From NCBI RefSeq assembly GCF_022201045.2, contig NC_068562.1:22729501-22793500 (forward strand): a stretch of DNA of 64,000 nucleotides. Direction: 5' to 3'. The DNA comes from Citrus sinensis. Taxonomy: Eukaryota; Streptophyta; Magnoliopsida; Sapindales; Rutaceae. The position numbers were made by a program, and so were the translations under genes. The notes beneath the pieces are model-generated. The model made no database searches. It had not been told where the DNA came from and saw nothing but the letters and a program-made list of their open reading frames with translations. Every line of letters starts with the position of its first letter. Position 1 is the stretch's first letter. This document shows positions 23,083 to 36,304 of the stretch, piece by piece.

Positions 23083-23258
23083 TTCCTAACAGTCTTTGAA
23101 GGCTTGATGATGATTGCTGCCGTATCAGTTTTCAGTATTGTATTACACGGTTACACTACAGAGTTATTTTCAGTTAAACCCTGAAAGCCGTATGGGAGAT
23201 GAAGCACCACGAAACATTGAAACAAATCATCGCTTCTCGCTCTCCAAGTGGGGCCCGC

Positions 23259-23276
23259 CCCCCCCCCCCCCCCCCC
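23259..23276. repeat. Poly-C run, 18 bases
   Basis: An uninterrupted cytosine homopolymer followed by GCGCGGCGCG, some 180 bp upstream of the gene on the minus strand. It may be a simple repeat or an assembly artefact. Confidence 0.7.
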
Positions 23277-23499
23277 GCGCGGCGCGTCTGCCTACGTGTC
23301 CCAATCTCGGGGCATCAGTGAGTCACTTCACTGTCATTATAATAGTAATAATGTTTGGTCAAGTTCTTGCTTTTGGTATGTGTTACGGCCTAGTGTTGGT
23401 TGAAAGGTTCATGGGCTCGAGCCTTATTTCTACATTAGTTGCACTCAGGGAATGGGCCCAGATCACAATTCCCTTCTTCACCAAATTCTCGAGGTAGTT

Positions 23500-24647
23500 A
23501 GTCTTACTATATGATACATTTTAGATATTTCCTTGAGTTCTATTGCTCTAAATTCTACTGCAATTGACTATGCTTGTTTTTGTTGCTACTAGCTCAGGTG
23601 AGGACGGGGGAGGCTAAAAGGAATAGTGGGGTTTCCAAGTTTTTTACTAAGAGAAATTTTAAAATACATAAGAGATTTCATATCAATCGTACAACAATTA
23701 AAATATTATGTCAGTGGTAGCTATATTTAACTAAACTACACCTCCTCAAAAAAAAAAAAAAACTAAACTACACATGTCATTTATGTATTAATTAGTTGTA
23801 TTACATATGTCATAGGTGCATTAATATATGCTTATTTTATCAATTACAAAAATTAACACTTTGGATTTTGAGATTTATTTGTTTTAATAAATTCAGGGGT
23901 ATTTTTGTAATTATAATTTTATTTTTTAAAATTTTATAGGATAAAATAGTCTATGAATTTATTTAAGGGTAAAATGATCATTTTATTTGAATTATTTAAT
24001 GAATTCTAAATTTTGTTGGTGTCAAAGTAGTTAATCGATACAAGTTTAGAAATAAAGTGATGCAAATCACTTGTTAAAATTTTGTGATGGTTAAATATAC
24101 ATATGACAAAAAATAAATAGTGCAGAGAATTTATTTCAAAAAAATATGCAAATCCGAATATTTAGTTTTCCAAATGCAAATGAATATGGATCCACATGAA
24201 TCCTCAATTTCTACATCTAGGTCCACATTTTTTATTACGTGGATCAAGATTTTTTGAATTTGAATCTTTCAAATATTTGTGGATGCGGGATGGACCTAGA
24301 TTTATTTGCTATCTCTAGTAGGGAAGGTTTTAGGTTGAGTAGCTTTATGGGGCGCTGAAATTATTATTGGCTGATTAAGATCAATCCTAAAGCCAAATTT
24401 GTCCAGATTTTGGTTCTCAAGATATAAATAAATGGCATATACTAAAGCTTGACCAAGGTTTCGTTCAAATTTAAACTACAGTGATGTGGAGGCTTAAAGA
24501 GTTAGAGTTCCAAACCAAATCCAAGCTTATTTATAACGGAATTTCTAAATTGTCTACGTCAATTTAAGATGAGACAAAAATGACTTCTAAGTTAGGCTAA
24601 GGCTAATCGCAATGGACAATAGCATGTACTTTTATCAGTAAGGATAT
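23500..24647. other. Intergenic AT-rich DNA
   Basis: No gene was recognised. It contains A-rich tracts (23745-23765) and diffuse AT-rich sequence up to the first short MULE-type element. Confidence 0.45.
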
Positions 24648-24657
24648 TAGATAGCTA

Positions 24658-24810
24658 GGAGAAGTCTATGTTACAGATTCTGTAACATACATCCCCCACT
24701 CCACACACTCCACGTGTCCCTATATGTGGAAACAAAGTCAGCAGATGGCACCATTGGGGAGCTGGCTAACCTGGTCTGTAAGGTACAGCATCTGTACCGT
24801 AGCCAGCTCC
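24658..24810. mobile_element. 153-bp MULE-type MITE
   Basis: It is flanked by TAGATAGCTA on both sides (24648-24657 and 24811-24820). Left end GGAGAAGTCTATGTTACAG, right end read inward GGAGCTGGCTACGGTACAG; each is followed by a small palindrome (TTACAGATTCTGTAA / GTACAGATGCTGTAC). The ends resemble those of the element at 24857, suggesting one family. A target duplication of 9-10 bp points to Mutator-type transposition. Confidence 0.8.
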
Positions 24811-24856
24811 TAGATAGCTAATAAATGAAACCAAAAAGCATATAACATATGAAATA

Positions 24857-26007
24857 GGTAAAGCTTACATTACATATAATGTAACAAACAACCAATGAAT
24901 ATATGCCATTAATTTTTATATTTTTTAAATTTAATAGATAAAAATAATTTTAATATAAAACAAAGTACAGGTGAAATAGATATTTATAGAAAATTTTATT
25001 TTTAATCATATGTTTACTTATTTTTTCAAATAAGTCCTCATTGATTTTTTATAATTAAATCATTTTTTCATCCATCTTTTCTATATTTATTTTTAAAACT
25101 TTATAAATTTTTTACAACATTTTATAAAGATTTAAATTATTATTATACTCATAAAGATCCACAAATTTTGAATATATTTTTGCACTTACATTTATAATTT
25201 CTTGTCTCTCTTGAGACATAAACTAATTTTTTCTTCTACCATACACACACACATTCAATCTATTTTCCTTCTTAAATACATACGATCAATGCCATCACAC
25301 AGATTTTGTAATCTAAATTTAGTATCATGAATTATAAGAGATATTATATGTAATAAATATCTTATAAATCCAATGAATTATTAAAAAGATTGTACAATGA
25401 ATAAATTATCAAAACCTCTAATAAAAATATTTCAATTCTTTGATCTTATCAATGATTCAAACATGTGGAGAAATAATCAATTAAATTGAATGTCACTATA
25501 TTTATTTAATAAATTAGAAAATCTAAACTTATCTATAAATGATATAGAAATGGTAGACAAAATATTAGAAATTAATAATTTCAATGAAGGAATATAAAAT
25601 AAATTAAAAAGTTAAGAGATCAAGTGATCAACTAAGTAAAGAATTTAATAAAGTTAAACAATTCATAAAAGACTTTAACATTAAAAATCATGATATATTA
25701 AACCAAGAGATTATTAATATAATGAATAAAAACTCAATAGATATAAAATTAAACAAGTTAAAGATTCAATTAAATAAAATAGAAAAAATTGTTGAGGAGT
25801 TTGATACTAACTTTGCTATAAATATAAACGAAGAACTTTAAAAAAATTGAAATATTGCAGCTTGGGTGTAAACAACATGGAGTATAAACAACCTAGGGTA
25901 TAATGTAAAACATTAAAATTTATTGACCTTTTTAATAATTATTATCTTTTCTAAGAATTTAAAAATTTATAGTTGTAACATACAGCTAATGTAACATAAG
26001 CTTTGAC
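24857..26007. mobile_element. 1,151-bp non-autonomous MULE-type element
   Basis: It is flanked by the perfect 9-bp repeat TATGAAATA (24848-24856 and 26008-26016). Left end GGTAAAGCTTACATTACAT, right end read inward GTCAAAGCTTATGTTACAT. It encodes no transposase. The interior is extremely AT-rich and holds a broken coding-like stretch (25397-25841), so it may be a Pack-MULE-like carrier. Confidence 0.85.
25397..25841 (+). pseudogene. AT-rich coding-like remnant inside the 1,151-bp element
   Basis: A first segment from ATG 25397 reads MNKLSKPLIKIFQFFDLIND, with one stop near residue 31, through SLYLFNKLENLNLSINDIEM to about 25595. A +1 change then leads to an open 70-codon segment, SSDQLSKEFNKVKQFIKDFN and onward, ending TAA at 25839-25841. 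Composition (Asn/Lys/Ile/Leu) and heptad spacing suggest a coiled-coil protein. I do not recognise the family. A captured host, organellar or old viral sequence, or the fortuitous bias of AT-rich DNA, all remain possible. Confidence 0.35.
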
Positions 26008-26404
26008 TATGAAATAATACCATTCAAACAAAAAGGTTTGTCCAAAGATACACTAGTATCTAAGCATATTGATGCGTTTAGAGATTTGCCAGAAAGCCTC
26101 GGTTGTAGGAACTTACACTACCTACACACTAGGGTAGGCATGTACCCATTAAATAACAAAAAGTATTAACAATAAACTAAAAGGTAATTCTACTAAGTAC
26201 TTTAATATCTAGACAAAGCTTCAGTGTACATTTGTTTATAAGAGGAAAAAAATTTTCTTAATCAATATTTTATTATCTTCCCCACATCTGAGCATCCCCA
26301 GGCTTAAAAGGAAATAGGAAAAACCAAAGTTATTTTATATTGACCTACTTTTACTATAATTGAATCTGACTATAGGGTGTGGATGCAAACTACCAAGAAG
26401 AAGG

Positions 26405-26760
26405 CGTTTTTTTTTTTTGAAATGAAAGTAAACATTTCATTACTGATTAAACGACACTGTTAAATACATTCTGTACTTCTACTGGTAATAAATCTAACCA
26501 GACAGCAGTTGTATCTTTCCTTATAGTATGTTTAGCTAATTAATGGGCATGAGCATTACAAAATCTTAGTACAAAATTAAAATGGATCCTTTGGAACTCT
26601 CATTTCTAGGTTTGAATTTCCGAAATTATCCAGAAAATCTCAGACCTACTGCCCTTTAAACTAACACTAACCAGATTTAGACAAGCACATTCAAAAGCTT
26701 GCAATTCGTCTCATCACACAAGAACCTTCGGAAAATGGCAAGACTAGAGCAGAAAAACTA
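26405..26760 (-). pseudogene. LINE remnant, RNase H end with A-tail
   Basis: On the minus strand the sequence reads like the C-terminal RNase H region of plant L1-type elements: an E-x-CACLNL stretch, FWIISEIQ, then F(C)NAHAH-LAK (the N-x-x-AH-x-LA motif) and VWLDLLPVEVQNVF. It contains stops and ends in a poly-T run on the plus strand (26408-26420), which is the A-tail of a minus-strand LINE. It is a 5'-truncated, dead copy. Confidence 0.65.
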
Positions 26761-28105
26761 GCTTTCCACTATTGAATATGACATGAATCAATACATGATC
26801 TTCTAAAATATATGTTTCAAGATTCCTAGTATTTCTTAGTACCTATGCATCTACACAAAAGAAACAAAATGTCATCAAGAACATACCTTAGTCAACATCA
26901 TACACATAAGAAGAATCTTTATTCACCTTAGGCATCATTTGCACCAGGACCAGCTTTCTGCCGAGGCAAAATATAGAGACAATTGGATAAAACCAATAAT
27001 GATTTTGAAAAGATGCTAAGTTTTCCCCATTTCATTTTTCTTGAAAGGTATTAAGAAAAAAACACTTAAAACCAAAAATGAATATTTTTTAGGAAAAAAT
27101 TATTTCTTTTTTTAGGTAAGAATAAAGTCATAACAATATCAACTATCAAGTCAAGATGACTACAAGACGCATAAGAAAACTATGATGTAAATCAACAAAT
27201 AATTGTTTGAGAAGTCGTTTGACCCAAACCTTAAGCAAATTGAAGGAATTATTGGCGGAGCTTGCAAGTAGGGGATTTGAACTTGAGACCTTAGCTCTAA
27301 TATTGACGTTAGATAAACTGTTTTTTATCATTTTTTTAATTTTTTCATGATTAATTGCAAGAATTAAAAGCTTAAATTAGAAATCTTATAACATAAATCA
27401 ATTTAATAACTTTTAGATTACATACAACAGTTAAAGATATTGTGATTTAATTAGCTGACTAGATTATGATTCTAAATTATAGAGCTTTTAATTGAAAGTG
27501 ACCATTACAAATTTGAATACAATTAATTATGGATGATACTACCCTCACCCGAATGTCTATAAATTGGTGGCTTCTCCTCATTTCAAAAGCAAAATCACAC
27601 AAAAACACAAAACATTTTTTTCCTCCTTTGACTTTTTTTGTGTCAACGAGTTCAAGCACTTCAGAAGTTTACTAAAAACAATTCAATAGTGTGCTGAACT
27701 TGTTCCATATCCTATTATATCCTGAGAAATAGTTGTCATTCAGACTTAAAGCACCCGTTAATAGGTGGCAAATCCATTTTAAGAAAATTGTATAGTACAA
27801 GCCTCTTTTTTTTATAATTTTATATTATTTACAATTTCTATTTAGTTACAATATGAGTTGTAATTTAGTTTTACTATTTAACGGTATTTCAATTTTATTA
27901 TAATCAAAATATTATAAGTTGTACACGATCAATTCTGGAGTGTTTGGTTAACTCTAAAGACAATTTAGTCTACTTCGGATCAACTCGAGAAGCAATGGCC
28001 ACTACAAAGTATTGTGCTTTTACTTCTTAATTTTAAGAAATTGGGATCCGGAAAGTTCAGGGAATGGGAGACTAATTCCCCAGTTGGATTGTTATGGAAT
28101 CATTA
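26761..28105. other. Intergenic, nothing firm
   Basis: No gene was recognised. The phrase GATTTGAACTTGAGACCTTAG at 27275-27295 is a common plant repeat-type string. Short minus-strand frames lack motifs. Confidence 0.4.
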
Positions 28106-28109
28106 TTTT

Positions 28110-31100
28110 TTGTTGGATTGCTATGGAATTATTGCCGGAATTTTACTCGCATGTCTCTGAGGATTTCTGTTAACTAGCAAGAACTATCTTGATGCATCAA
28201 ATACTGCGTCCGCTTGTTCTTTTTCACTATGTACATTGAAAAGAAGTCGAACAAGGACAAGAAATGTTGGCTAGTCAAGACCAAATTGAAAGCTTCCTTC
28301 GCCTATAAACTCCTGAGAATATTTGAGCTGACTTGTAAAAGAGATAAGCTTTCCTTGTTAAAGAACTCTAAGATTAGTGGATGAACAAGAAACGTCAATA
28401 ATGGATCTGCTAATGATATATCTATCTTCTCGAAACTTTCATCCAACGGGTTAGTAAGTCCCCTTAGATACTCCTTGACTTCCACTCCCTTTTGTACTTC
28501 CCTTTGTTCCCTATTCTTTAGATCAATTATCTCTTCAGTGGTCTATTTTTACCCTATAGTCAAAACATCATGTTTCTCAGATACATCTCCAGTTAAGTCA
28601 ACTGAAACAAATGAGTAGAGACGTTAAGTGGAATAAAATCCAACTCCTTTAACGCAGTGAAAAGAAAGAAAGCAAAAATTTTATAAAATTAATGAAAGAG
28701 AGAGTTTAATAGTTAATGTTAAGCAAATAAAAGATAAACCAAGCTCGATTTGTCACTAAGAATTAGAGTAACCAAAAAAAAAAAAGAATCATGAACAAAG
28801 GTAATCCAAAATAACAAGAAAGAAATAACGTGGGAAGAAAGCTAGAGGCAGAAAGACACAAAGAAACAACAAAGAAGATTTACGTGGTTCGGTGCCAACG
28901 TACCTATATGCATGGTTGAAGAACCCAAACAAGGTGTGAAGCTATATTGATTATATTGATTACAATGAATACTCATATGGCAGAGAACAAATTACTTGCA
29001 CGAAGAATTCTCTCACTCTCTACCTAGGCCTCTTAAAAAATCGATAAAAGATACCAAACAGTCAGCCTTTCCTTTGCGTTTTATACACTCCTGGTCATAA
29101 CTAATTAACCACCTGCTGGCCAACACATGCTGAGTCATCAAGTCACCTCATCAGTGATTATAATAGAATGTAACTAACTCGGCTTCACAATTAATTATAT
29201 AGCATTAAATCAACAAATAATCTTGGCCACTCTTTTTTTTTTTTTGTATATGTGGCACATGTTACTAGAACTTAAAAATCTCAAAATAGACTAGGAGGAA
29301 AATTAAGTAGTGTTAAACACATCCAATACTTCGGCAAATCTTTCACTCAAGTGCTAATTGAATTAATGAAAACCTAAGGTCTTTGTCTCGCACACTCTCT
29401 CACCTAGAATCACAAGCGAACCTTAAACCCAAGCCTCGTTGTAATTACTCACACTCGACATTACCCTAACCGTCATAAAATTCATTTAACTAACAAAAAC
29501 TCCAAGCCCTTGTCCTCTAGATTCGACAAAACAAATCCAAAATTATTGTTCCAAAATACGTTAATCTCCATTGAAGTAACATCTTCACATTCAACTACTG
29601 TCAACCTCACAAGTACTTTCTCACTCATTCCCTTGACTCCCTAATAGAGCCATGCATCCAGCTACATTTTTTGCTATTATGATTAACTAAAACAAGTTTA
29701 AAAAAGTTAGAAAAACAAAATTGAATCATGATAGGACAATCGATCAAAGGGCACAAAACAGAAAACCTGTTGTTTTTCTAAGGTTGGATTTCGAGATAAA
29801 GGTATGACACACATGTTGAAGAAATTGTTGTCTAGATAGATTAGAGTGATCTTAAAATGTTTTCTATTTTCATAGTATATTATGTATGGAATGTTCTATA
29901 TTTCTCATGAAGACTTAATGTCTCCCACTGAAACTAGTGCCATATCCTTGACCACCATTGGCACAGCTTCGAAGAATTTTTTTTTTCTTTTTTACTGTCA
30001 ATAACTATAGATGCTATTCATATGAGAACAGGCTGATCGAGCATTCCAAAGATGACATTGCAATAGCAGCACCCTTGCTAGATAACGCCAAAGAGATTAG
30101 AGAAAATGCTAAAAGTAACTTGTGTTGAATTCGTAGAGAGATAGAACTATATGCAGAGAAGAAGATTGAATTTGCAAACAGGAGAAAGCCAAAGATAACG
30201 AATGAGCTAAGAACTATCCATAATTGGCTTGACGCCATCATCATTCTTCCCTAAATTCTTAGTAATAATGCAAAAAAAAAAACCAAAAATGGATGTCCTG
30301 GAACAGCTTAACTTTGCTTTAAGTGACAATTGATGGGTTGTTACTAAACAAGGATAATGGAGAGTGAAGTTATATTTTAATTGTGAATTAATTATACTTT
30401 GTCTTTCTTACTTTTATTATCTCAGTAATTATGTTTTATTTTTGTTTGAATTCTGCTTTGTCTTTTTTTTTTTTTTACTTTTCTTGTTATACATAATTGT
30501 GTTTGAACTTTCGTATGTTTTTTCAATAACATCATGATTTTGGGCAAAAAAAAATGGAGTTTGATCTTTTATTTATGTTATAATTTAAGATATTTAATAT
30601 TTTAAAAAATTCGTTTGATTTCATTAATGTTAAAATACTTTTATTTCATCAAATTTCTCATCAAAAATTTCTCTTACAGATGATCCAGTTGTTAGTCCAT
30701 TGTTTGCAAATAAATGTTAAAAGTCTATCATGTTAACGTACGATGCAAAAATGGCATCCAACTCTCTGCCATCAAATACTCTATATTATCTTCTTTAGTC
30801 AACTTCCTAGTTAGCATTATATAATATATATTATAATGTACTCATGATTAATGTCCACTACTGAAATGTACTCATGGTTTATGTTTACTATTGCAATGTA
30901 CTCCTGCATAAGTATTAGTGGCTAGTTAGAACGGCAACAACAAACGTTGTGGTGATAGTGTAACGTGCAATAATAGTATTCATTATAATACCTTTGTCTT
31001 TGGGAAATTAAAAAAAAAGACAAGGTAAAGACAAAACATAACAATTAAAATAGCAAATATAATCTATACTTTTAAGAACTAGAAGCCTTACCTTTCCCTG

Positions 31101-31560
31101 AAAAACAAGAATGGAGGTTGATAAGAAGACCTATCTGAGTTAACTAAACTCGAAGATCGAATGTTATCGCATTTGCTTAAGTTATCTGCCTCATCCAATC
31201 CATCTTTATCATCTCTAGAGCTCACCCCCTCCTTATCATTCAAAAAATCTATCATAGCCACATTTGAGTTCACGTGACAGTAAGGTAGATTAACTTTTAC
31301 CATAAATGGATGAGTCATGTTCTCTTGAGTAATTTTATACTCTGAAAAGCTCTCTGACTCCCTCAACATTGACGATGGGCACTGTAGGAAGGCTAAACCG
31401 CAAAAGTAGTTATAATATATCCATCAGAGAATTGAGAGTCCCAATTTTGAAAATTCACCAATCAAGCCACCTTAGATTGGTATTACTCCAAATTCAGCTT
31501 GACCACGCTTTGAATGGGCTTACCCCAAAAATTGTGTTTTAAGTAAGTCGTAAGCTCATT
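28110..31560. repeat. Unidentified repeat unit, copy A
   Basis: The first of three tandem copies, with B at 31560-34069 and C at 35098-36038 plus 40346-40725. Landmarks shared in order: TACATTGAAAAGAAGT, GAACTCTAAGATTAGT(G/A)GATGAA, CAAATCTTTCACTCAAGTG, CCTCGTTGTAATTACTCACAC, TGAAACTAGT(G/A)CCATATCCTT, CTCGAAGATCGAATGTTATC, CTGGGGGATTAA. A degenerate plus-strand frame is shared by A and B (GREIELY..EKKI..AN, then LEQLNFALSD* at about 30290-30330 and 32825-32865). That suggests descent from a real gene or element, but the family is not recognised. Confidence 0.75.
28718..29190. mobile_element. 473-bp insertion inside repeat copy A
   Basis: Absent from copies B and C at the same place. Flanked by TTAAT (28713-28717 and 29191-29195). 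It contains ACGTGGTTCGGTGCCAACGT, a string common in plant interspersed repeats. No coding capacity; family not assigned. Confidence 0.6.
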
Positions 31561-34069
31561 TGTAGTAAATGTCTGGGGGATTAACGATCTCTCTAGTTAG
31601 CCAAGAGAGCAAAAACATAGAAGAAAAAAAAAAAGATAGAGGGAGAAGCTGGAGTGGAATAATCAAGAAGTTCAAGCCTAAACTCGCGAGGAATTCAATT
31701 GCTCGTGTTAATGCCTCCTCCACCCAATCTTTATATTTGTTAGACTGCTTCAAAATCATTTCCTGAATTTCCCATGGATGTTTTTGAGGATTTTTATTAA
31801 CTGACAAGAACTATTTTGTTGCATCAAATACTGCATCCACTTGTTCTTCTTCATTATGTACATTGAAAAGAAGTAGCAAAAGAACAGGAAATATTTGCTA
31901 GTTAAGACAAAATTGAAAGCTTTCATTGCTTGTAAACTTATCATAATATTTGAGCTGACTTGCAAAAGAGACAAGCTTGTCTTATTAAAGAACTTTGAGA
32001 TTAGTAGATGAATAGGATATGTCAATAACAGATTTGCAGATAATATATCAATATCTTCCAGGAACTTACATCCAACGAGTTATTATGTCCCCAGATAGAT
32101 CAATTACCTCTTCAGTGATTTGTTTTTACCCCATAGTCAAAACATCACGTTTCTCTAATACATCTCTAATTCAGTTAATTAAGTGGAATCAAACCCAACT
32201 CTGTTAACCGCAAAGAAGAGATAGAAAACATAAATTTTGTAAAATTTATGAAAGAGAGAGTCTAATAGGTAATTATATAACGTTAAATTAGAAAATAATC
32301 ATGGCCACTCATTTTTTTTTTTTTTTGTATATGGCACTTGTTACTAAATCTTGAAAAGCTCAAAATAAACCAGGAGAGAAAATAAGTAGTGTTACACACA
32401 TGCAACACTTTGACAAATTTTTCACTTGAGTGTTGAATGAATTAATGAAATTATAAGCTTTCTATCTTAGGCATTTTTTGTCCATTACCCGAAATCATAA
32501 GTGAACCATAAACCTTAGCCTCGTTGTAATTACTCACACTCTACATTACAAAATCACTCTAACCCTCATAAAATTCATTTAACCAACAAAAGTTCCAAAA
32601 CCCTTCCTTGAGACTTGGCACACACAAATTCAAAATTACCTTATTGAAATATGATGTAATTCTCAATGTCTCCCAATGAAACTAGTACCATATCCTTCAC
32701 CACCATTAGCACAACTTTTTGAACTTGTGTGGAATTTGTAGGGAGTTGGAACTGTATCCAGAAAAGAAGATTAAAGTTGCAAATACAAGAGAGACAAAGA
32801 TAGCAAAAGAAAAATTAAAAGCAAATGCCTTGGAACAACTTAACTTTGCTTTAAGTGACTATTGATGGGCTGCTGCTGAACAAGGATAATGAAGAGTGAA
32901 GTAACATTTAGTTACGTTTTAATGTATTTTAATTGTGCTTTTTCTTTTTTTACCTTACTGTTATACTTAGCTGTGTTTCAAATTTGTTGAGTTTTAATAA
33001 CATCATGATTCGTTACTCTTAAAAAAAATGGAGTTATATCCATTACTTATGTCATAATTTAAGATATCTAATATTTAGAAAATTCTTTAGATTGCATTAA
33101 TGTTAAAATACTATTATTTCATCAAATTTCTCATCTAAGATCTCTATTGCAGATGATTTGATTGTCAATCCATTGTTTGCCAATAAATATTAGAAGTCTA
33201 TCACGATAATGTCTGGTGCGAAAATAACATCCAACTCTCCTATTTCAAATGCTTTACAATGTCTTCTTTAGCCAACTTCTTAGTTAGCATTTTATAATTT
33301 ATATTACAATGTACTCATGGTTTACATCCACTGTTGAAATATGCTCATGGTTTATGTTCACTGTTGCAATGTACTCCTGTCGCAGGAGGAATAATGGCTA
33401 GTCAGAACAGCAACAATAAATTCAGTGGCAATGGTATGATGCGCAATAATAATATCCATTATAATACCCTTGTCTTTGGAAAATAAAAAAGAGAGAAGGC
33501 AAAGACAAAAACATAACAAATGAAACAACGAATATAATGTGTAAGTTTAAGAACCAAAAGCTTTACCCTTCCCTGAAAAGAAGAAGAGAGGTGGATGAAA
33601 AGATCCATCTAAGTTAACTAAACTCGAAGATCGAATGTTATCACTCTTACTTTAGCCATTCGCCTCACCCAATCCATCTTCATCATCTCTGGAGCCCACA
33701 CCCTCCATATCACTAAAAAAATCTATCATAGCAACATTTGAGTTCACGTGATTGTAATGCAGATTAACTTTTACCATGGATGGAAGATTCATGTTCTCCG
33801 AAGCCATTTCATACCTCTAAAAAAGCTCCTGACTCCTTCAACATCAATCACAAACATTGCCAGAAGGCTAACCCCCCCCCCCCCCCCCGCCCCCCAAAAA
33901 AAGAGTTATAATATATCCATTAGAGAATTAAGAAACCCAACGATGAACATCCATTAATCAAGCCATCGTAGATTGGTACTGCTCTGAATTTAGCTTGACC
34001 ACATCCAGTACCCTAAAAATTATTTTTTAAGTAAGCCTATCGTTTGGAAACATCTGGGGGATTAATGAT
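31560..34069. repeat. Unidentified repeat unit, copy B
   Basis: Homologous to A from CTGGGGGATTAACGATCTC to CTGGGGGATTAATGAT, without the 473-bp insertion. It has a 17-base poly-C run at about 33872-33888. The frame seen in A is further decayed here. No functional gene. Confidence 0.75.
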
Positions 34070-35097
34070 TGATTGACACTAAAAAGTGTACATTTAATAA
34101 GAATAAAATTATTAATTTTTCACTTATTGTGTCGATTAATGCGCTCTTTATTTCTAAATTATCTTAATACTCCCTAAATATATTTCTATGTTAAATTAAT
34201 TCGTAATATGTTAATATCTTGTAAATATTTTTTAGGAATAAAGATGGAATTAGAATTGAAAGCGAGAATAAAGGACTGATGGAGTAATTTGGAATGCATC
34301 ATTAAGGAGATGTAATAAATAATAATAAATTAAAAAATTAAAAAATTAAAAAATGATAGGCAATCATGTTGGTGATGGTCAGGGGGCCATCACGCTTCCT
34401 GACCATTACAATATATGTATATAATATAAAAATAAAATATTAATATTAATAAAAGAAAAAAAGATACTTCCCTTGCCTATAAAAGGCAAGGGGATGCAAG
34501 CAGGGGAGGGAGAGTTGAGGTGACATGAGAGAGTGATAGCCAAGAGTATAGCTGAAGAATTTTTCTTTTTTTTTCTTTTCTTTTATTGTTTCCATCTGTA
34601 TCAATTTTTTTTGTAACATATTTCAAAAGTTTATCAAATAAAAAGAGTGTTGTGTTTTTTTTCAATATGAGTGGCTAATTTATTAAGTTTTTTTTTATTA
34701 TTTTCATGTCATGTTAATTTATAGATTCTCTTAGATCTATATGGTATTTTGACATAATGTCGACATATTAATATAGTTGTGGCACATTAGGTATTTTATT
34801 CCAAATTTATCCACACACATATATTAAATGATATAAAAATTAACTGGTAAAAGTGAGGCAAAATATAAAAATGAGAGAGTATTAAAATTATAGTTTGAAT
34901 AACTGGGAGTGGATCCTATAACCTTAGCATATTTTTAAATCACTTTCTAGTGATTTCTTTTCCCTCAATTAATTTTCTTTATTTAACAAATTGACAACTA
35001 GATTTTAAATTTCCTGTGATTCGATCCCGAACTCACCGGGTTATATTATAACTAGACACTCTTATATTGAGGAGTAATACACTTTTGAGTCACATCA
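34070..35097 (+). mobile_element. Solo LTR, ~1.03 kb
   Basis: It starts TGATTGACACT and ends GTCACATCA (TG...CA) and is flanked by ATGAT (34065-34069 and 35098-35102). It lies at the B/C repeat boundary. A TATA box (TATAAAAGG, 34478-34486) sits in the first half, as expected for a promoter within an LTR in plus orientation. No internal retroelement sequence adjoins it, so it is best read as a solo LTR left by recombination. The parental family is not identified. Confidence 0.75.
34478..34486 (+). promoter_or_regulatory. TATA box in the solo LTR
   Basis: TATAAAAGG, followed by a purine-rich leader; a typical LTR promoter signal. Confidence 0.5.
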
Positions 35098-36038
35098 ATG
35101 ATCTCGATCTCTAGATAGTCAAGAGAGTAAACAAAACATAAGGTAAAAAAAAAAAAGGCAGAGAGGAACCGAGTGGAATACTCACGAAATTAGAGCCTAA
35201 ACTCATGAGGAATTCGGTTGTGCATGTGATGCCTCCATCAGCCAATCTTTATTTCTGTTGGATTGCTATCAAATTATTTTCGAAATTTCCCTTGGATGTC
35301 TCTGAGGATTTTTATTAACCGACAAGAACTATCTCGATGCATCAAATACTGCGTGCACTTATTTTTCTTCACTATGTACATTGAAAGGAAGTCGTACGAG
35401 GACAAGAAATGTTCACTAGTCAAGACCAAATTGAAAACTTCCATCGTCTGTAAACTCTTAAGAATATTTAGTTAATTTACAAAGGAGATAAGTATGTCTT
35501 GTTAAAGAACTCTAAGATTAGTAGATGAATAGGAAACGTTAATAATGAATCTGCTGATGGTCTATCAATGTCTTCTTGAAATTTACATCCAACGGGTTAG
35601 TATAGTCCTCCAGATACACCTTGACTTCCACTGCCTTTTGCACTTCCCTTTGTTCCTTATTCTTTCGATCAATTGTCTGTTCATTGATCTGCATTTACCA
35701 TATAGTTAAAACATCACGTTTATCTGATGCATCTACAATTGAATCAATTGAAACAAATGAGTGGAGACATTAAGTGGAATCAAACCCAACTCCCTTTAAC
35801 TGCAAAAAAGAGAGAGAAACATAAATTTTGTAAAATTAATGAAATAGAGAGTTTAATAGTTAATTAATTATATAGCATTAAATTAGAAAATAATCTTGGT
35901 CACTATTTTTTTTTCTTTTTTGTATGTGGCACATATTACTAGATCTTAAAAAGCTCAAAATAAACTAGGAGAAAAATTAAGTAGTGTTAAACACATCCAA
36001 CACTTTGACAAATCTTTCACTCAAGTGCTAATTGAATT
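35098..36038. repeat. Unidentified repeat unit, copy C, left part
   Basis: Starts ATGATCTCGATCTCTAGATAG just after the solo LTR and follows copies A and B to CAAGTGCTAATTGAATT, where the copia element is inserted. Confidence 0.75.
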
Positions 36039-36297
36039 TGTGAAAATTCAGATTTTTTCTGTTTTTAATCTCTATTTTCTCATATTATACAATAGAGAAG
36101 AATATCTATTTATATACATTACACCCTGTGAACAAAATGGTAAAAAACAACTAAGATATTGAAAATTAGTATCCCTGAAATTAGGGATTATATCTCCTAA
36201 AATCTAGTATTTAAGTCAACACATAGCTATAAAATACAACTGACATCTACAACAATAGTCAACACACAACTGTAAAATACAGGTGACATCTGCAACA
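36039..36297 (-). repeat. Copia 3' LTR
   Basis: 259 bp, TG...CA on the plus strand. Pairs with 40087-40345; differences are scattered substitutions and compensating small indels. Confidence 0.9.
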
Positions 36298-36304
36298 CTC
36301 CCCC

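Noticed and set aside
26885..26990. Possible terminal exon on the minus strand (peptide ending KAGPGANDA)
   Set aside because: Only nine residues after an AG acceptor and no upstream exon could be found.
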